This document shows, piece after piece, positions 32,406 through 42,871 of a stretch of 42,871 nucleotides of DNA. Numbering within the stretch: position 1 is the first letter of the stretch; each line of letters begins with the position of its first letter. The position numbers and the translations under genes were made by a program. The stretch is taken from NCBI GenBank assembly GCA_030650845.1, contig JAUSDC010000226.1, positions 1 to 42,871 on the forward strand, in the 5' to 3' direction. The notes below the pieces were generated by a model. It was not told where the DNA came from, made no database searches, and saw only the letters and a program-made list of their open reading frames with translations. This DNA comes from Candidatus Methanoperedens sp. Lineage in GTDB: Archaea > Halobacteriota > Methanosarcinia > Methanosarcinales > Methanoperedenaceae.

Positions 32406-32609
32406 GTTAAAAACATATAGAAATCTTCCTGCGTGGTAAAACACGAAGGAATGTTGTGTTGAAAAATACAACGCATCTTTATCACCACCTTATTCATGGT
32501 CAATATTTGGCGTCGGCCCAGATTGTAGGTAAAACCTGAATGTGAAGGGCTGTCTTCCAACCATGATACATTAAATGGAGACGAGGATTAAGTTCTTCGT
32601 CCGACGTTG

Positions 32610-32641
32610 ACATGACAGTTCGGTTAATTCCAATCGAGAGA
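32610..32641 (+). other. 16S processing stem, 5' arm
   Basis: ACATGACAGTT and TTCCAATCGAGAGA in this arm are complementary to AACTGTCATGT and TCTCTCGATTGGAA at 34296-34327, after the 16S gene. Such stems form the bulge-helix-bulge cut by the archaeal splicing endonuclease to free pre-16S rRNA. Confidence 0.7.
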
Positions 32642-32797
32642 AAGGGAATTAACAAGGAACTATTGTACCTTATATAATAGTTCCTCCTAAAATTCCGATA
32701 GTCAAAGCTTCGTTTTGACCTCGTATTAAATACGGGGATCGAACGCGGACAAAATAAAACTTCAAACGTGTGCAGATATTCAACGAGATATCAAACA

Positions 32798-34266
<1,469 letters not shown>

Positions 34267-34295
34267 AACGCAGCACACAAACGTGTGCTAATATC

Positions 34296-34327
34296 TCTCT
34301 CGATTGGAAATCGAAAAACTGTCATGT
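34296..34327 (+). other. 16S processing stem, 3' arm
   Basis: This stretch pairs with 32610-32641 and closes the processing stem around 16S rRNA. It lies between the 16S end and the tRNA-Ala gene. Confidence 0.7.
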
Positions 34328-34371
34328 CATAAAGAGAAGTAGATTCGTGGGCCATACGAGACCACGAGAAA

Positions 34372-34444
34372 GGGCTCGTAGATCAGCTGGAAGATCGCCG
34401 CCTTTGCAAGGCGGAGGCCCTGGGTTCAAATCCCAGCGGGTCCA
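34372..34444 (+). tRNA. tRNA-Ala (UGC)
   Basis: The cloverleaf has acceptor GGGCTCG/CGGGTCC, D-arm, anticodon arm CGCCTTTGCAAGGCG with anticodon TGC, and GGTTCAAATCC T-loop. No 3' CCA is encoded, as usual in archaea. Location between 16S and 23S is typical for Euryarchaeota. Length 73 bases. Confidence 0.96.
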
Positions 34445-34571
34445 TGAGTAATAACTCACAAACCTCGGATTAAAACACGAGGATTGCCGATGCACTCAGC
34501 AGCGTAATGCTGCTGCGGAAGGGTAGATTAGCGATTACTAACCATAATTAAGCAAAATGAAACCGTGTATA

Positions 34572-34605
34572 AGCACAATCTGGACGCTAACTGAATGTAG
34601 TAGAA
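34572..34605 (+). other. 23S processing stem, 5' arm
   Basis: CACAATCTGGA and GAATGTAGTAGAA pair with TCCAGATTGTG and TTCTGCTACATTC at 37534-37568 (one G-U), making the stem that brackets 23S rRNA for splicing-endonuclease cleavage. Confidence 0.65.
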
Positions 34606-34615
34606 CGTGTTCTGG

Positions 34616-37533
<2,918 letters not shown>

Positions 37534-37568
37534 TTCTGCTACATTCGGGCGATATCCAGATTGTGTTT
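37534..37568 (+). other. 23S processing stem, 3' arm
   Basis: This arm pairs with 34572-34605. The rest of the 23S-5S spacer to 37683 holds two small hairpins (CGGAT-TTTA-ATCCG and TATGCCC-GATA-GGGCATA), possibly processing signals, and no tRNA. Confidence 0.6.
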
Positions 37569-37683
37569 AACTATGCCTCGGATTTTAATCCGGGGTATCG
37601 TTGTGCCTACTACAATCCACGTATGCCCGATAGGGCATATGTGTGTGCGCATTGCAGCGGGCGCGACGCTGACAGTCATAAGC

Positions 37684-37810
37684 GAGTATAGCGGTCAAAG
37701 CGACGGGGCAACACCTGTACCCATCCCGAACACAGTAGTTAAGCCCGTCAACGTTCTACATTGTACTATGATGTGCGAACTCTAGGGAACTGTAGAAAGC
37801 TGCTATGCTC
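37684..37810 (+). rRNA. 5S ribosomal RNA
   Basis: The ends GAGTATAGC and GCTATGCTC pair, and ACCCATCCCGAACACAG is the conserved 5S loop. 127 bases. It closes the rRNA operon. Confidence 0.9.
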
Positions 37811-37813
37811 ACT

Positions 37814-37840
37814 TATTTCATCTTATTTTTTCATTTTTTT
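37814..37840 (+). terminator. T-rich terminator of the rRNA operon
   Basis: T-runs of five to seven bases directly after 5S are a typical archaeal termination site. The A24 peptidase gene follows on the other strand. Confidence 0.55.
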
Positions 37841-37850
37841 CAGACATAGC

Positions 37851-38606
37851 TCATCTGATAAGTATTAGATATTTTGTTAACTCAGTTATCATATCCCCAT
37901 AAAACACAGCCACGAAAAATCCCAGCGTTATAGGAATCATAAAAGGCAGTCCAGGTGTGACCCATACTTCATCTTTGATAAGCCCCTTATTCGACAATGT
38001 TTTCAGTTCTGAGATCACTTCATCATTAATCTCCACTCCACCCCGCTTGAATCGGAATTTTACCTGTCCATTCTCTTCTTCAAATGACTGGATGAGTTTG
38101 ATATGTTTATTTGCGAGATTTGAGATACTGGATTTATAGCCTATGAAAATATACAGCGGATGATCGGTTTTTAAACCCAATTTGATTATATTGTATGCTG
38201 CTAAACCGAGCGGTACAACAACGGTCAGGAGCACTGCATTCCCGAGGATGCCGAAAGAGAACAGTTCGATCAGAGGCTTATTCAGGGGAAAATTATTATC
38301 AAAAGCCTGGATTACTGGATAAGAAGGCAGGATTATGGATATAACGATGAGCGATTTTGCATCTGCTCCTCCGAAAGTTCCTATCTGGAAAAGGATGTAA
38401 ACAAGAACGAATATTGATCCTGCGGATAAAAAAAGGAAGATAATGTATGGCGTTCCTTTGGTCAGGATGTCGTAAAGCACAAAAAAAGCACTGCCTGCAA
38501 GCATTACCTGCCAGAGTTTATTTGTAACACGGCGGGTTTTAATATCTGAATAGCATGAATAGAGAAGGAAAGGTATACAGAACAATATCTTTAAAAGATC
38601 CAGCAT
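37851..38606 (-). CDS. A24 prepilin/preflagellin peptidase (FlaK/PibD type)
   Basis: This membrane aspartic protease cuts class III signal peptides of archaellins and pilins. Catalytic Asp21 (SDIKTRRVTN) and Asp82 (GGADAK, the GxGD-type motif) are present. The 251-residue protein has six or more helices and a soluble insert (about 165-215). Its target pilins or archaellins are not in the window. Confidence 0.88.
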   Translation of the reverse strand: MLDLLKILFCIPFLLYSCYSDIKTRRVTNKLWQVMLAGSAFFVLYDILTKGTPYIIFLFLSAGSIFVLVYILFQIGTFGGADAKSLIVISIILPSYPVIQAFDNNFPLNKPLIELFSFGILGNAVLLTVVVPLGLAAYNIIKLGLKTDHPLYIFIGYKSSISNLANKHIKLIQSFEEENGQVKFRFKRGGVEINDEVISELKTLSNKGLIKDEVWVTPGLPFMIPITLGFFVAVFYGDMITELTKYLILIR

Positions 38607-38723
38607 ATACTTTTAATTATTTTATATACTATTAATGTTTCTTATAATTATTGTCTCATAGGAGCGTTTTTAGAATTTCAAATTTGAATTTTATAAACAT
38701 CAGAATGACAAATCATGATAGAT

Positions 38724-39236
38724 TCAGCCTTCAGCCAGGTTTTCAATCCTGTTTTGTGCGGCTATGTCGTGGTTTGTCAGGTCAGAGTGTAGTAATTTGA
38801 AGTTATCATTAGTATCTTCCCGGAACCCTTTTAAAACCTCGTTTGTTTCTTTCCTGAAATCTTTCAAAGTGAGAGTGTTCTGCTTAAGTTCAGCCCTCTC
38901 TGAATCGAGCCTTTCACCCAGTTCCTCGGTCCAATCCCCTCGCCTTATCTCAAAATATTCAAATTCTCCTGTGGAATCCTCAAACTTGACATCCAGATCC
39001 TCCACATCGATGGGGAATTCACTGATATTAATCTGCTTGATAAACCCCTCAACTCTTGCCTTATCCCCTTCGCATACGATCCTTACATCATAAGGCTTGA
39101 CGTTCTCGACAAACCCGGTGAGTTTCATTTTACGGGCAATCCTCTCAACCGCATCTCTATATCCTACCCTCTGAACATCTCCTTTTGCGATTATGACCGC
39201 TCTTGCCTGTGCTGTTCTGCTCACGGCTGGATGCAT
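38724..39236 (-). CDS. Acylphosphatase with C-terminal coiled coil
   Basis: Residues 11-100 form an acylphosphatase with GDVQRVGYRDAVERIA (catalytic Arg27) and GFVENVKPYDVRIVCEG (Asn45). Acylphosphatase splits carboxyl-phosphate bonds. The normal size is about 90 residues; the last 60-70 here are a charged helix, SERAELKQNTLTLKDFRKE, probably a coiled coil for oligomerisation. The glycine usual in VQGVGFR is Arg. A TATA-like TTTAAA is about 25 bases upstream. Confidence 0.85.
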   Translation of the reverse strand: MHPAVSRTAQARAVIIAKGDVQRVGYRDAVERIARKMKLTGFVENVKPYDVRIVCEGDKARVEGFIKQINISEFPIDVEDLDVKFEDSTGEFEYFEIRRGDWTEELGERLDSERAELKQNTLTLKDFRKETNEVLKGFREDTNDNFKLLHSDLTNHDIAAQNRIENLAEG

Positions 39237-39446
39237 CTTTGACCTCCGAGTTCTATGATACTATATTTAAACAGCTTATCTTAAGCTTTATCTTAAGATT
39301 TATCGCCAGATTTGTTAATTGATGTATATAACGGGGATATACGATAAACGCTGTCGGTAGGGGGGAAAATGGGGGTATGATTGTATTGACGACCATGAAG
39401 AAAACGTGCTATAACGCATTCTGGAGGGTTGACATGCCGATTTCTT

Positions 39447-39712
39447 TTAGCCTGTGGCTGTTTTATTCTCAGGATCAATCTTAACTATTACATCATCCCC
39501 ATGCTTGAAGGGAAAAATGTTATCCCTCGCTACTTCGCTGGGGATATAAACAAATGATATATGTTAAAACCAGTATAGATAATTGGGTCCGGTATGCAGA
39601 CGCTGACACTCTCAATCTCAGATACCTCGTAAGTATCATCAGAGTTGCCAGATATGCCGTCGGACCCTGATTTTATTTTAGTACCTCTGGGTAACTGCTG
39701 TTTTAATGACTT
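39447..39712 (-). pseudogene. Frameshifted remnant of a small protein gene
   Basis: Two overlapping minus-strand frames join end to end: 39530-39712 encodes LPRGTKIKSGSDGISGNSDD and 39447-39563 encodes VYIPSEVARDNIFPFKHGDDVIVKID. No start codon is found, and the shift near 39550 breaks the frame. The end resembles a small barrel of AbrB-like type. The other parts of 39237-39889 contain no gene I can support. Confidence 0.4.
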
Positions 39713-39889
39713 TTACATTGTTTTCTTTATTATTAAAGTCATCAAAATGAAATAGAAGTGTTATGAACGATTTAGCACAATTTGGGATGATGTCGTACTC
39801 TAAAAATAATATTGGATGGTAAGTATATTTATGCTCTAAAAAATTCAATCAGGTTATAACGGCAAAATGCCGATACATGAGGTGAAATT

Positions 39890-41146
39890 ATGAAGATGAG
39901 ACATAAAACTACAGCAGGTATAATCTTGTTGGTGCTGGTCTTTACTATAGGCATGGCTGGCGCCACAGAGAATGCTACAGGCAATGTAACAGTAAACGCA
40001 ACAGGAACTCCAACTTCAACATCATTAACTGCAACTCCAACAGCAACCAGTACAGCAGTTGCAGGAACGGCAGAAGATGACGACTACAAGCCGGATAAAG
40101 GTCTAATCGGCCCTGGAAATGCGCTATACGGATTACAAATAGCGTTTCAGCATCTCGATATAGTTTTCACATTCAATCAGAGTGAAAAGCTCGGAAAACA
40201 GGTATCTTATGCAAGACATAGGATAAAAGAGTTCAGAGCCAGTTTAGCCGATAATGATACTGAAGCAGCAAACATAGCTATCGAAGAGTTTAAAAATGAA
40301 ATCGAAGAGGTTAACAAATCGGTCTCTGAATTTTCCGGCAAAGACACAGGACTTGTCAATGCACAGAAAATGATTGCAAAACACCAGGCAGTTCTGGAAG
40401 CCCTCCTTGAATCACACCCCAATAATTCAGGACTTCAGAAAGCGTACAAAAACAGCTTGGAACTTGAGGATAAATTTGCAGAAAAGACAAAAGTAAAATA
40501 TGACCGCAAGATGACGAAACAGGGCAGGGTAGTACTGGAGGAAGTAGAGATAGATAATGAAGATGATGGAAAGGAGAAGACTCAGGTAAAAGCTTCAGTC
40601 GAAGACAATAAGACTCACGTCAAAGTGGAATTGAAATTCCTCACGAACAGCACTGAAGACGCTGACATAGCAGCAGACATCTCCGACAGAGTGGCTGCAA
40701 TTAAGAACAATATTTCAGGTATCATAAAGATCGAACGCGACGGTGAGGAAAACGATGAGATAGACGATGATGAAGCTGAGCCTGAAGTCACAGTGACCGG
40801 CGGACCAACTACAACTTTGACAACAACCCAGGCAGTTACCCGGGCGGCAAATCTGTCCAGAGAAAAACTGAAAGCTGAAGCTGAGGTCAAAGGAAATACA
40901 ACCAGAGTCATGTTTGAGTATACGTTCTTCCTGAATGTAACAGAAGATCCTGCTATCATCACCGGTGTCCAGGGAAAACTGTCTGCTCTGACAGTGGATC
41001 AGATCCTGAGCGTTCTGGACGTAAAGGTCAAAGAAAATACAGTAGAGATAAAGGAAACGAAAGTGAATGAAAGGAAGAACGTGCAAATAGATGAGACGAA
41101 GCAGGAAAATAAGAGAGGACAGATAGAAAGAGAATATTCAAAATAG
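39890..41146 (+). CDS. Secreted DUF5667 protein with a repeated C-terminal domain
   Basis: A signal peptide (1-26) and a Thr/Asn/Ala-rich stretch with several N-glycosylation sequons precede a DUF5667 domain (about 62-150; PGNALYGLQIAFQHLDI ... QVSYARHRIKEFRASL). The C-terminal half has two related copies: about 230-285 (VKVELKFLTNSTEDADI) and 325-385 (RVMFEYTFFLNVTEDPAI), linked by an acidic/Thr-rich stretch. Surface location is likely, role unknown. GAGGTGA stands 5 bases before the ATG. A strong hairpin terminator follows. Confidence 0.82.
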   Translation: MKMRHKTTAGIILLVLVFTIGMAGATENATGNVTVNATGTPTSTSLTATPTATSTAVAGTAEDDDYKPDKGLIGPGNALYGLQIAFQHLDIVFTFNQSEKLGKQVSYARHRIKEFRASLADNDTEAANIAIEEFKNEIEEVNKSVSEFSGKDTGLVNAQKMIAKHQAVLEALLESHPNNSGLQKAYKNSLELEDKFAEKTKVKYDRKMTKQGRVVLEEVEIDNEDDGKEKTQVKASVEDNKTHVKVELKFLTNSTEDADIAADISDRVAAIKNNISGIIKIERDGEENDEIDDDEAEPEVTVTGGPTTTLTTTQAVTRAANLSREKLKAEAEVKGNTTRVMFEYTFFLNVTEDPAIITGVQGKLSALTVDQILSVLDVKVKENTVEIKETKVNERKNVQIDETKQENKRGQIEREYSK

Positions 41147-41161
41147 GATTAGAACGACGCT

Positions 41162-41187
41162 AAGATAGGTGAAGTTTCACCTATCTT
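41162..41187 (+). terminator. Intrinsic-type hairpin terminator
   Basis: AAGATAGGTGAA and TTCACCTATCTT form a perfect stem of 11-12 bp, followed by a T-run. It lies 16 bases after the DUF5667 gene. Confidence 0.75.
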
Positions 41188-41298
41188 TTTTTATCATATT
41201 AAAAGTTTTTTAACCTCGGCTCGTGCCTCTGCGATTTCTTTTTTATCCTCTTCGTTCAGTAGTCAGTGGAATGACAAAAATTGAAGGAAGGTGAAATC

Positions 41299-41502
41299 AT
41301 GGCAATATATCCAGTAATCAATGCCCCGAACGTTAAAAACGGTGCGATTGTTGATGGAACAAAAAAAGCTTTCCTTGAGACCAGGGAAGAGAGAGTTAAA
41401 CTTTTGAAGGCAGGTATGACCGGCAAACAGATCGAGCAGCTCTACGTGAAGGCAAACGGCTTTAAAGTGGTAAACACAGTTCTGAAAGAACCGCAGGTAT
41501 AG
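41299..41502 (+). CDS. Small hypothetical protein, 67 aa
   Basis: The ATG at 41299 has AAGGTGA 5 bases before it, better than the TTG at 41281. The product MAIYPVINAPNVKNGAIVDG continues with a helical C-terminal half (REERVKLLKAGMTGKQIEQLYVKAN) that looks like a small helix-turn-helix (Glu/Lys, then KAGMTGKQIEQLY). It could be a small DNA-binding protein. The next ORF is a decayed regulator 4 bases downstream, so the two may once have formed an operon. Confidence 0.6.
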   Translation: MAIYPVINAPNVKNGAIVDGTKKAFLETREERVKLLKAGMTGKQIEQLYVKANGFKVVNTVLKEPQV

Positions 41503-41506
41503 AACC

Positions 41507-41701
41507 ATGCGCTGCGGACGGCTTGAGATAATCGTGGGCCTTCTGGAAGCGTGCCAAGAGATGACACACAAAACCGCGCTGGTGTATAAAACCAATCTTA
41601 ATTTGGTTCTGTCAAGTTGTCATTTGCTGGGCACCTGTCAAAAGTCGGTTGCTACTATTTTCCATAAGAATTGGTGGATTAATCATATACATCGAATCTG
41701 A
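41507..41701 (+). pseudogene. Truncated wHTH transcription regulator
   Basis: RCGRLEIIVGLLEACQEMTHKTALVYKTNLN at the start matches the first helices of small archaeal winged-helix regulators (usual form: MRRGRLEIIVDILEA). After TNLN the frame becomes cysteine- and His-rich without a wing (LSSCHLLGTCQKSVATIFHKNWW), and a full-length domain is not reached in any frame. A broken gene is the likely reading; exact end unclear. Confidence 0.5.
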
Positions 41702-41868
41702 ACACACGATACCTCATTCCAGAGGTCGAAAGCAGGGTTAACCCAAGTTCATTTCCATTTTTTATTTGCTTTCGCCTTCTTAGATTTAGTTAACAGTTAA
41801 ATTACTTTCAATTCTCATATCGAAAGATTAAAATAATACTAACTGCTTAATATATTATGGGAGTCAAT

Positions 41869-42243
41869 ATGAAAACCCTCAACATTAAACAACTTGATGA
41901 GAAAGACGAAGAAATTGCAGACGCACTTATATCTCTGGGAATGAGCAGAAATGCCGCAATGGTACTTGCATATATGCGAAATACGAATTCTGCCACATCG
42001 ACAGACCTTGAACGCTCAACCAGATTACGCCAACCTGAAGTCAGCATAGCAATGAGGCAGTTAAAGGAACGTGACTGGGTAAATGAGCGGGAAGAGAAGA
42101 AGCCAGGGAAAGGGAGACCGTATAAGATTTACACGTTCAAAGTTGGGTTTAATGACATAATCGCTCATCTTGAGAGGCAGCAGAGAAAAGGGGTAGAAGA
42201 GACGCAGGCGAAGATTGAGCGTTTGAAAAAATTGGGGAAATAA
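41869..42243 (+). CDS. Archaeal wHTH transcription regulator, 124 aa
   Basis: The protein has KTLNIKQLDEKDEEIADALISLGMSR, an ArsR/TrmB-like winged helix RLRQPEVSIAMRQLKERDWVNEREEKKPGKGRPYKIYTF, and a C-terminal coiled coil RQQRKGVEETQAKIERLK for dimer formation. Related regulators are common in Methanosarcinales. GGGAG lies 7 bases before the ATG at 41869; an ATG at 41857 is possible with a leaderless TATA at 41826-41834. Target genes unknown. Confidence 0.82.
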   Translation: MKTLNIKQLDEKDEEIADALISLGMSRNAAMVLAYMRNTNSATSTDLERSTRLRQPEVSIAMRQLKERDWVNEREEKKPGKGRPYKIYTFKVGFNDIIAHLERQQRKGVEETQAKIERLKKLGK

Positions 42244-42320
42244 TCTATATTTTAAAGTATGTGAATAAGGTGTCAAACGCCGGGCACACCCAACCGCAGC
42301 AGAGCTGCGGGGTATAGCGA

Positions 42321-42713
42321 TTAAGAATCAAGAACAGAAACGTGGTTCTCAACGATTTCAATAACAATGGAACACAAGTCCTGCTTGCCACCACAACCTG
42401 TGGCGAGACAGGGCTCAACATCCCGCAGGCGAATGTGATCATCATAGCGGATACGTCCTAGACGCCAAGCAAGCAGATCCAGGCATACAGCAGGATACTG
42501 AGACCTCAGCAGACCAGAAAACTCCGTATTTACCTGCTCAGGGCGAAGGGTACGATAGACGAGTACATGCAGCAGTTGATGGATGCGAAATCAGAGGCGA
42601 TAGACGAAGGCATCGACTATCAGGACGCATCGGAGTTTGACCCTGCAAAGTGGCTGAGCTACCGCGATTTCACGATAAAGATGCTGGAAGAAGAAGGATC
42701 TGATATGGATTAA
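42321..42713 (+). pseudogene. SNF2-like helicase C-terminal remnant with in-frame TAG
   Basis: The frame encodes VVLNDFNNNGTQVLLATTTCGETGLNIPQANVIIIADTS, TAG at 42459-42461, then TPSKQIQAYSRILRPQQTRKLRIYLLRAKGTIDEYMQQLMDAK. This is the C-terminal RecA-like domain of an SNF2/helicase protein (motif V GLN-P, motif VI QAYSRILRPQQ). The amino-terminal part is absent: a stop stands just before 42321. In relatives a Trp is expected at the TAG (DTSWTPS), so TGG to TAG mutation fits. The tail ends at TAA 42711. Confidence 0.75.
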
Positions 42714-42724
42714 AGGAGGCAAAG

Positions 42725-42870
42725 AGATTGACAAATTGACAATATCCTTATATATATATATATATATACACTAATTATAAGTATAATTAAAATGTTTAAT
42801 TTAGTAAGTTAGTGGTGTTCAATCATTAAGCAAAGCGAGAGGGTATTTTTAAAGTTTCCTCTGTCAATCT
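42725..42870. repeat. Inverted repeat pair bounding an AT-rich segment
   Basis: AGATTGACA (42725-42733) and TGTCAATCT (42862-42870) are exact inverted copies, 128 bases apart, with a (TA)10 run at 42749-42768 between them. No gene is seen in 42714-42871. A small non-coding mobile element is possible, but the window ends here and no target duplication can be checked. Confidence 0.35.
42749..42768. repeat. (TA)10 simple repeat
   Basis: Ten TA units run directly from 42749. The stretch may act as a strong AT-rich opening site or be slippage only; it is also a likely place for assembly error. Confidence 0.8.
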
Positions 42871-42871
42871 T

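Noticed and set aside
41194-41262. Minus-strand frame NEEDKKEIAEARAEVKKLLI like the tail of an antitoxin
   Set aside because: Only about 20 residues with no start and no ribosome binding site; could be a gene fragment but not supportable as a feature.
42459-42461. TAG as pyrrolysine codon
   Set aside because: The position is a Trp in the family and the gene lacks its front half, so a nonsense mutation explains it better.

Overview
The window is archaeal chromosome, most likely from a Methanosarcinales-type euryarchaeon close to the ANME-2d group (Candidatus Methanoperedens). Archaeal signs: PCNA and primase large subunit, uL1-uL10-P1 stalk operon, TATA boxes with leaderless starts, an archaeal 16S-tRNA-Ala-23S-5S operon, a FlaK-type A24 peptidase and a type II methionine aminopeptidase. 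A methanogen-like anaerobic cobalamin cluster next to futalosine-pathway menaquinone genes (mqnD, mqnB) points to a menaquinone-using relative of methanogens, which is the Methanoperedens pattern. This assignment is inference from gene content; the 16S at 32798-34266 would settle it.

Layout. 1-2400: the 5' part of a secreted DUF3494 (ice-binding-like) protein, two small ORFs and a DUF155-like membrane protein, all on the minus strand. 2553-3282: a plus-strand mini-operon of four tiny genes, including a ubiquitin-like sulfur carrier with an unusual tail after its Gly-Gly and a small zinc-ribbon protein. 3261-6077: minus-strand replication operon pcn-priL-DHH. 6180-9000: a hypothetical protein and two exported surface proteins. 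9027-10081: a decayed tnpB of an IS200/IS605-type element. 10244-11161: leuD and a small membrane protein. 11322-15370: cobalamin operon cbiT-cbiL/F (fused)-cbiG-cbiH-cbiC, its genes overlapping one another. 15417-16960: mqnB-mqnD. 17000-18515: a gene graveyard holding a fragment of a ubiB 3' end and two toxin-antitoxin loci in which each toxin has lost its middle while the antitoxin stays open. 18633-19840: a secreted Pro-rich coiled-coil protein and a lipoprotein. 19884-21893: ubiB kinase and a phasin-like protein. 22016-24482: radical SAM, EamA transporter and methionine aminopeptidase, joined by ATGA overlaps. 24553-27943: TatD-linked radical SAM protein, a wHTH regulator and small membrane protein that seem to start on CTG and ATT, a YkgJ-like Fe-S protein, an AN1-finger rhomboid and an ACT-domain regulator. 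28122-30022: membrane proteins, a YgjP-like metallopeptidase and a DJ-1 protein. 30023-32122: ribosomal stalk operon with a leader that can fold over its own ribosome binding site. 32257-37840: rRNA operon. 37851-42871: prepilin peptidase, acylphosphatase with a coiled-coil tail, a DUF5667 surface protein, small genes, a wHTH regulator and the stop-interrupted tail of a helicase.

Functional themes are DNA replication, B12 synthesis, menaquinone synthesis (with UbiB kinase nearby), translation, and the cell surface. The accessory parts are mostly decaying mobile or toxin-antitoxin DNA. I did not find a CRISPR array, a complete transposon or an intact defence system. The most unusual items are the extended ubiquitin-like gene and its mini-operon, the paired non-AUG starts at 25.2-25.5 kb, the parallel toxin deletions at 17.4-18.5 kb and the uL1 leader fold.
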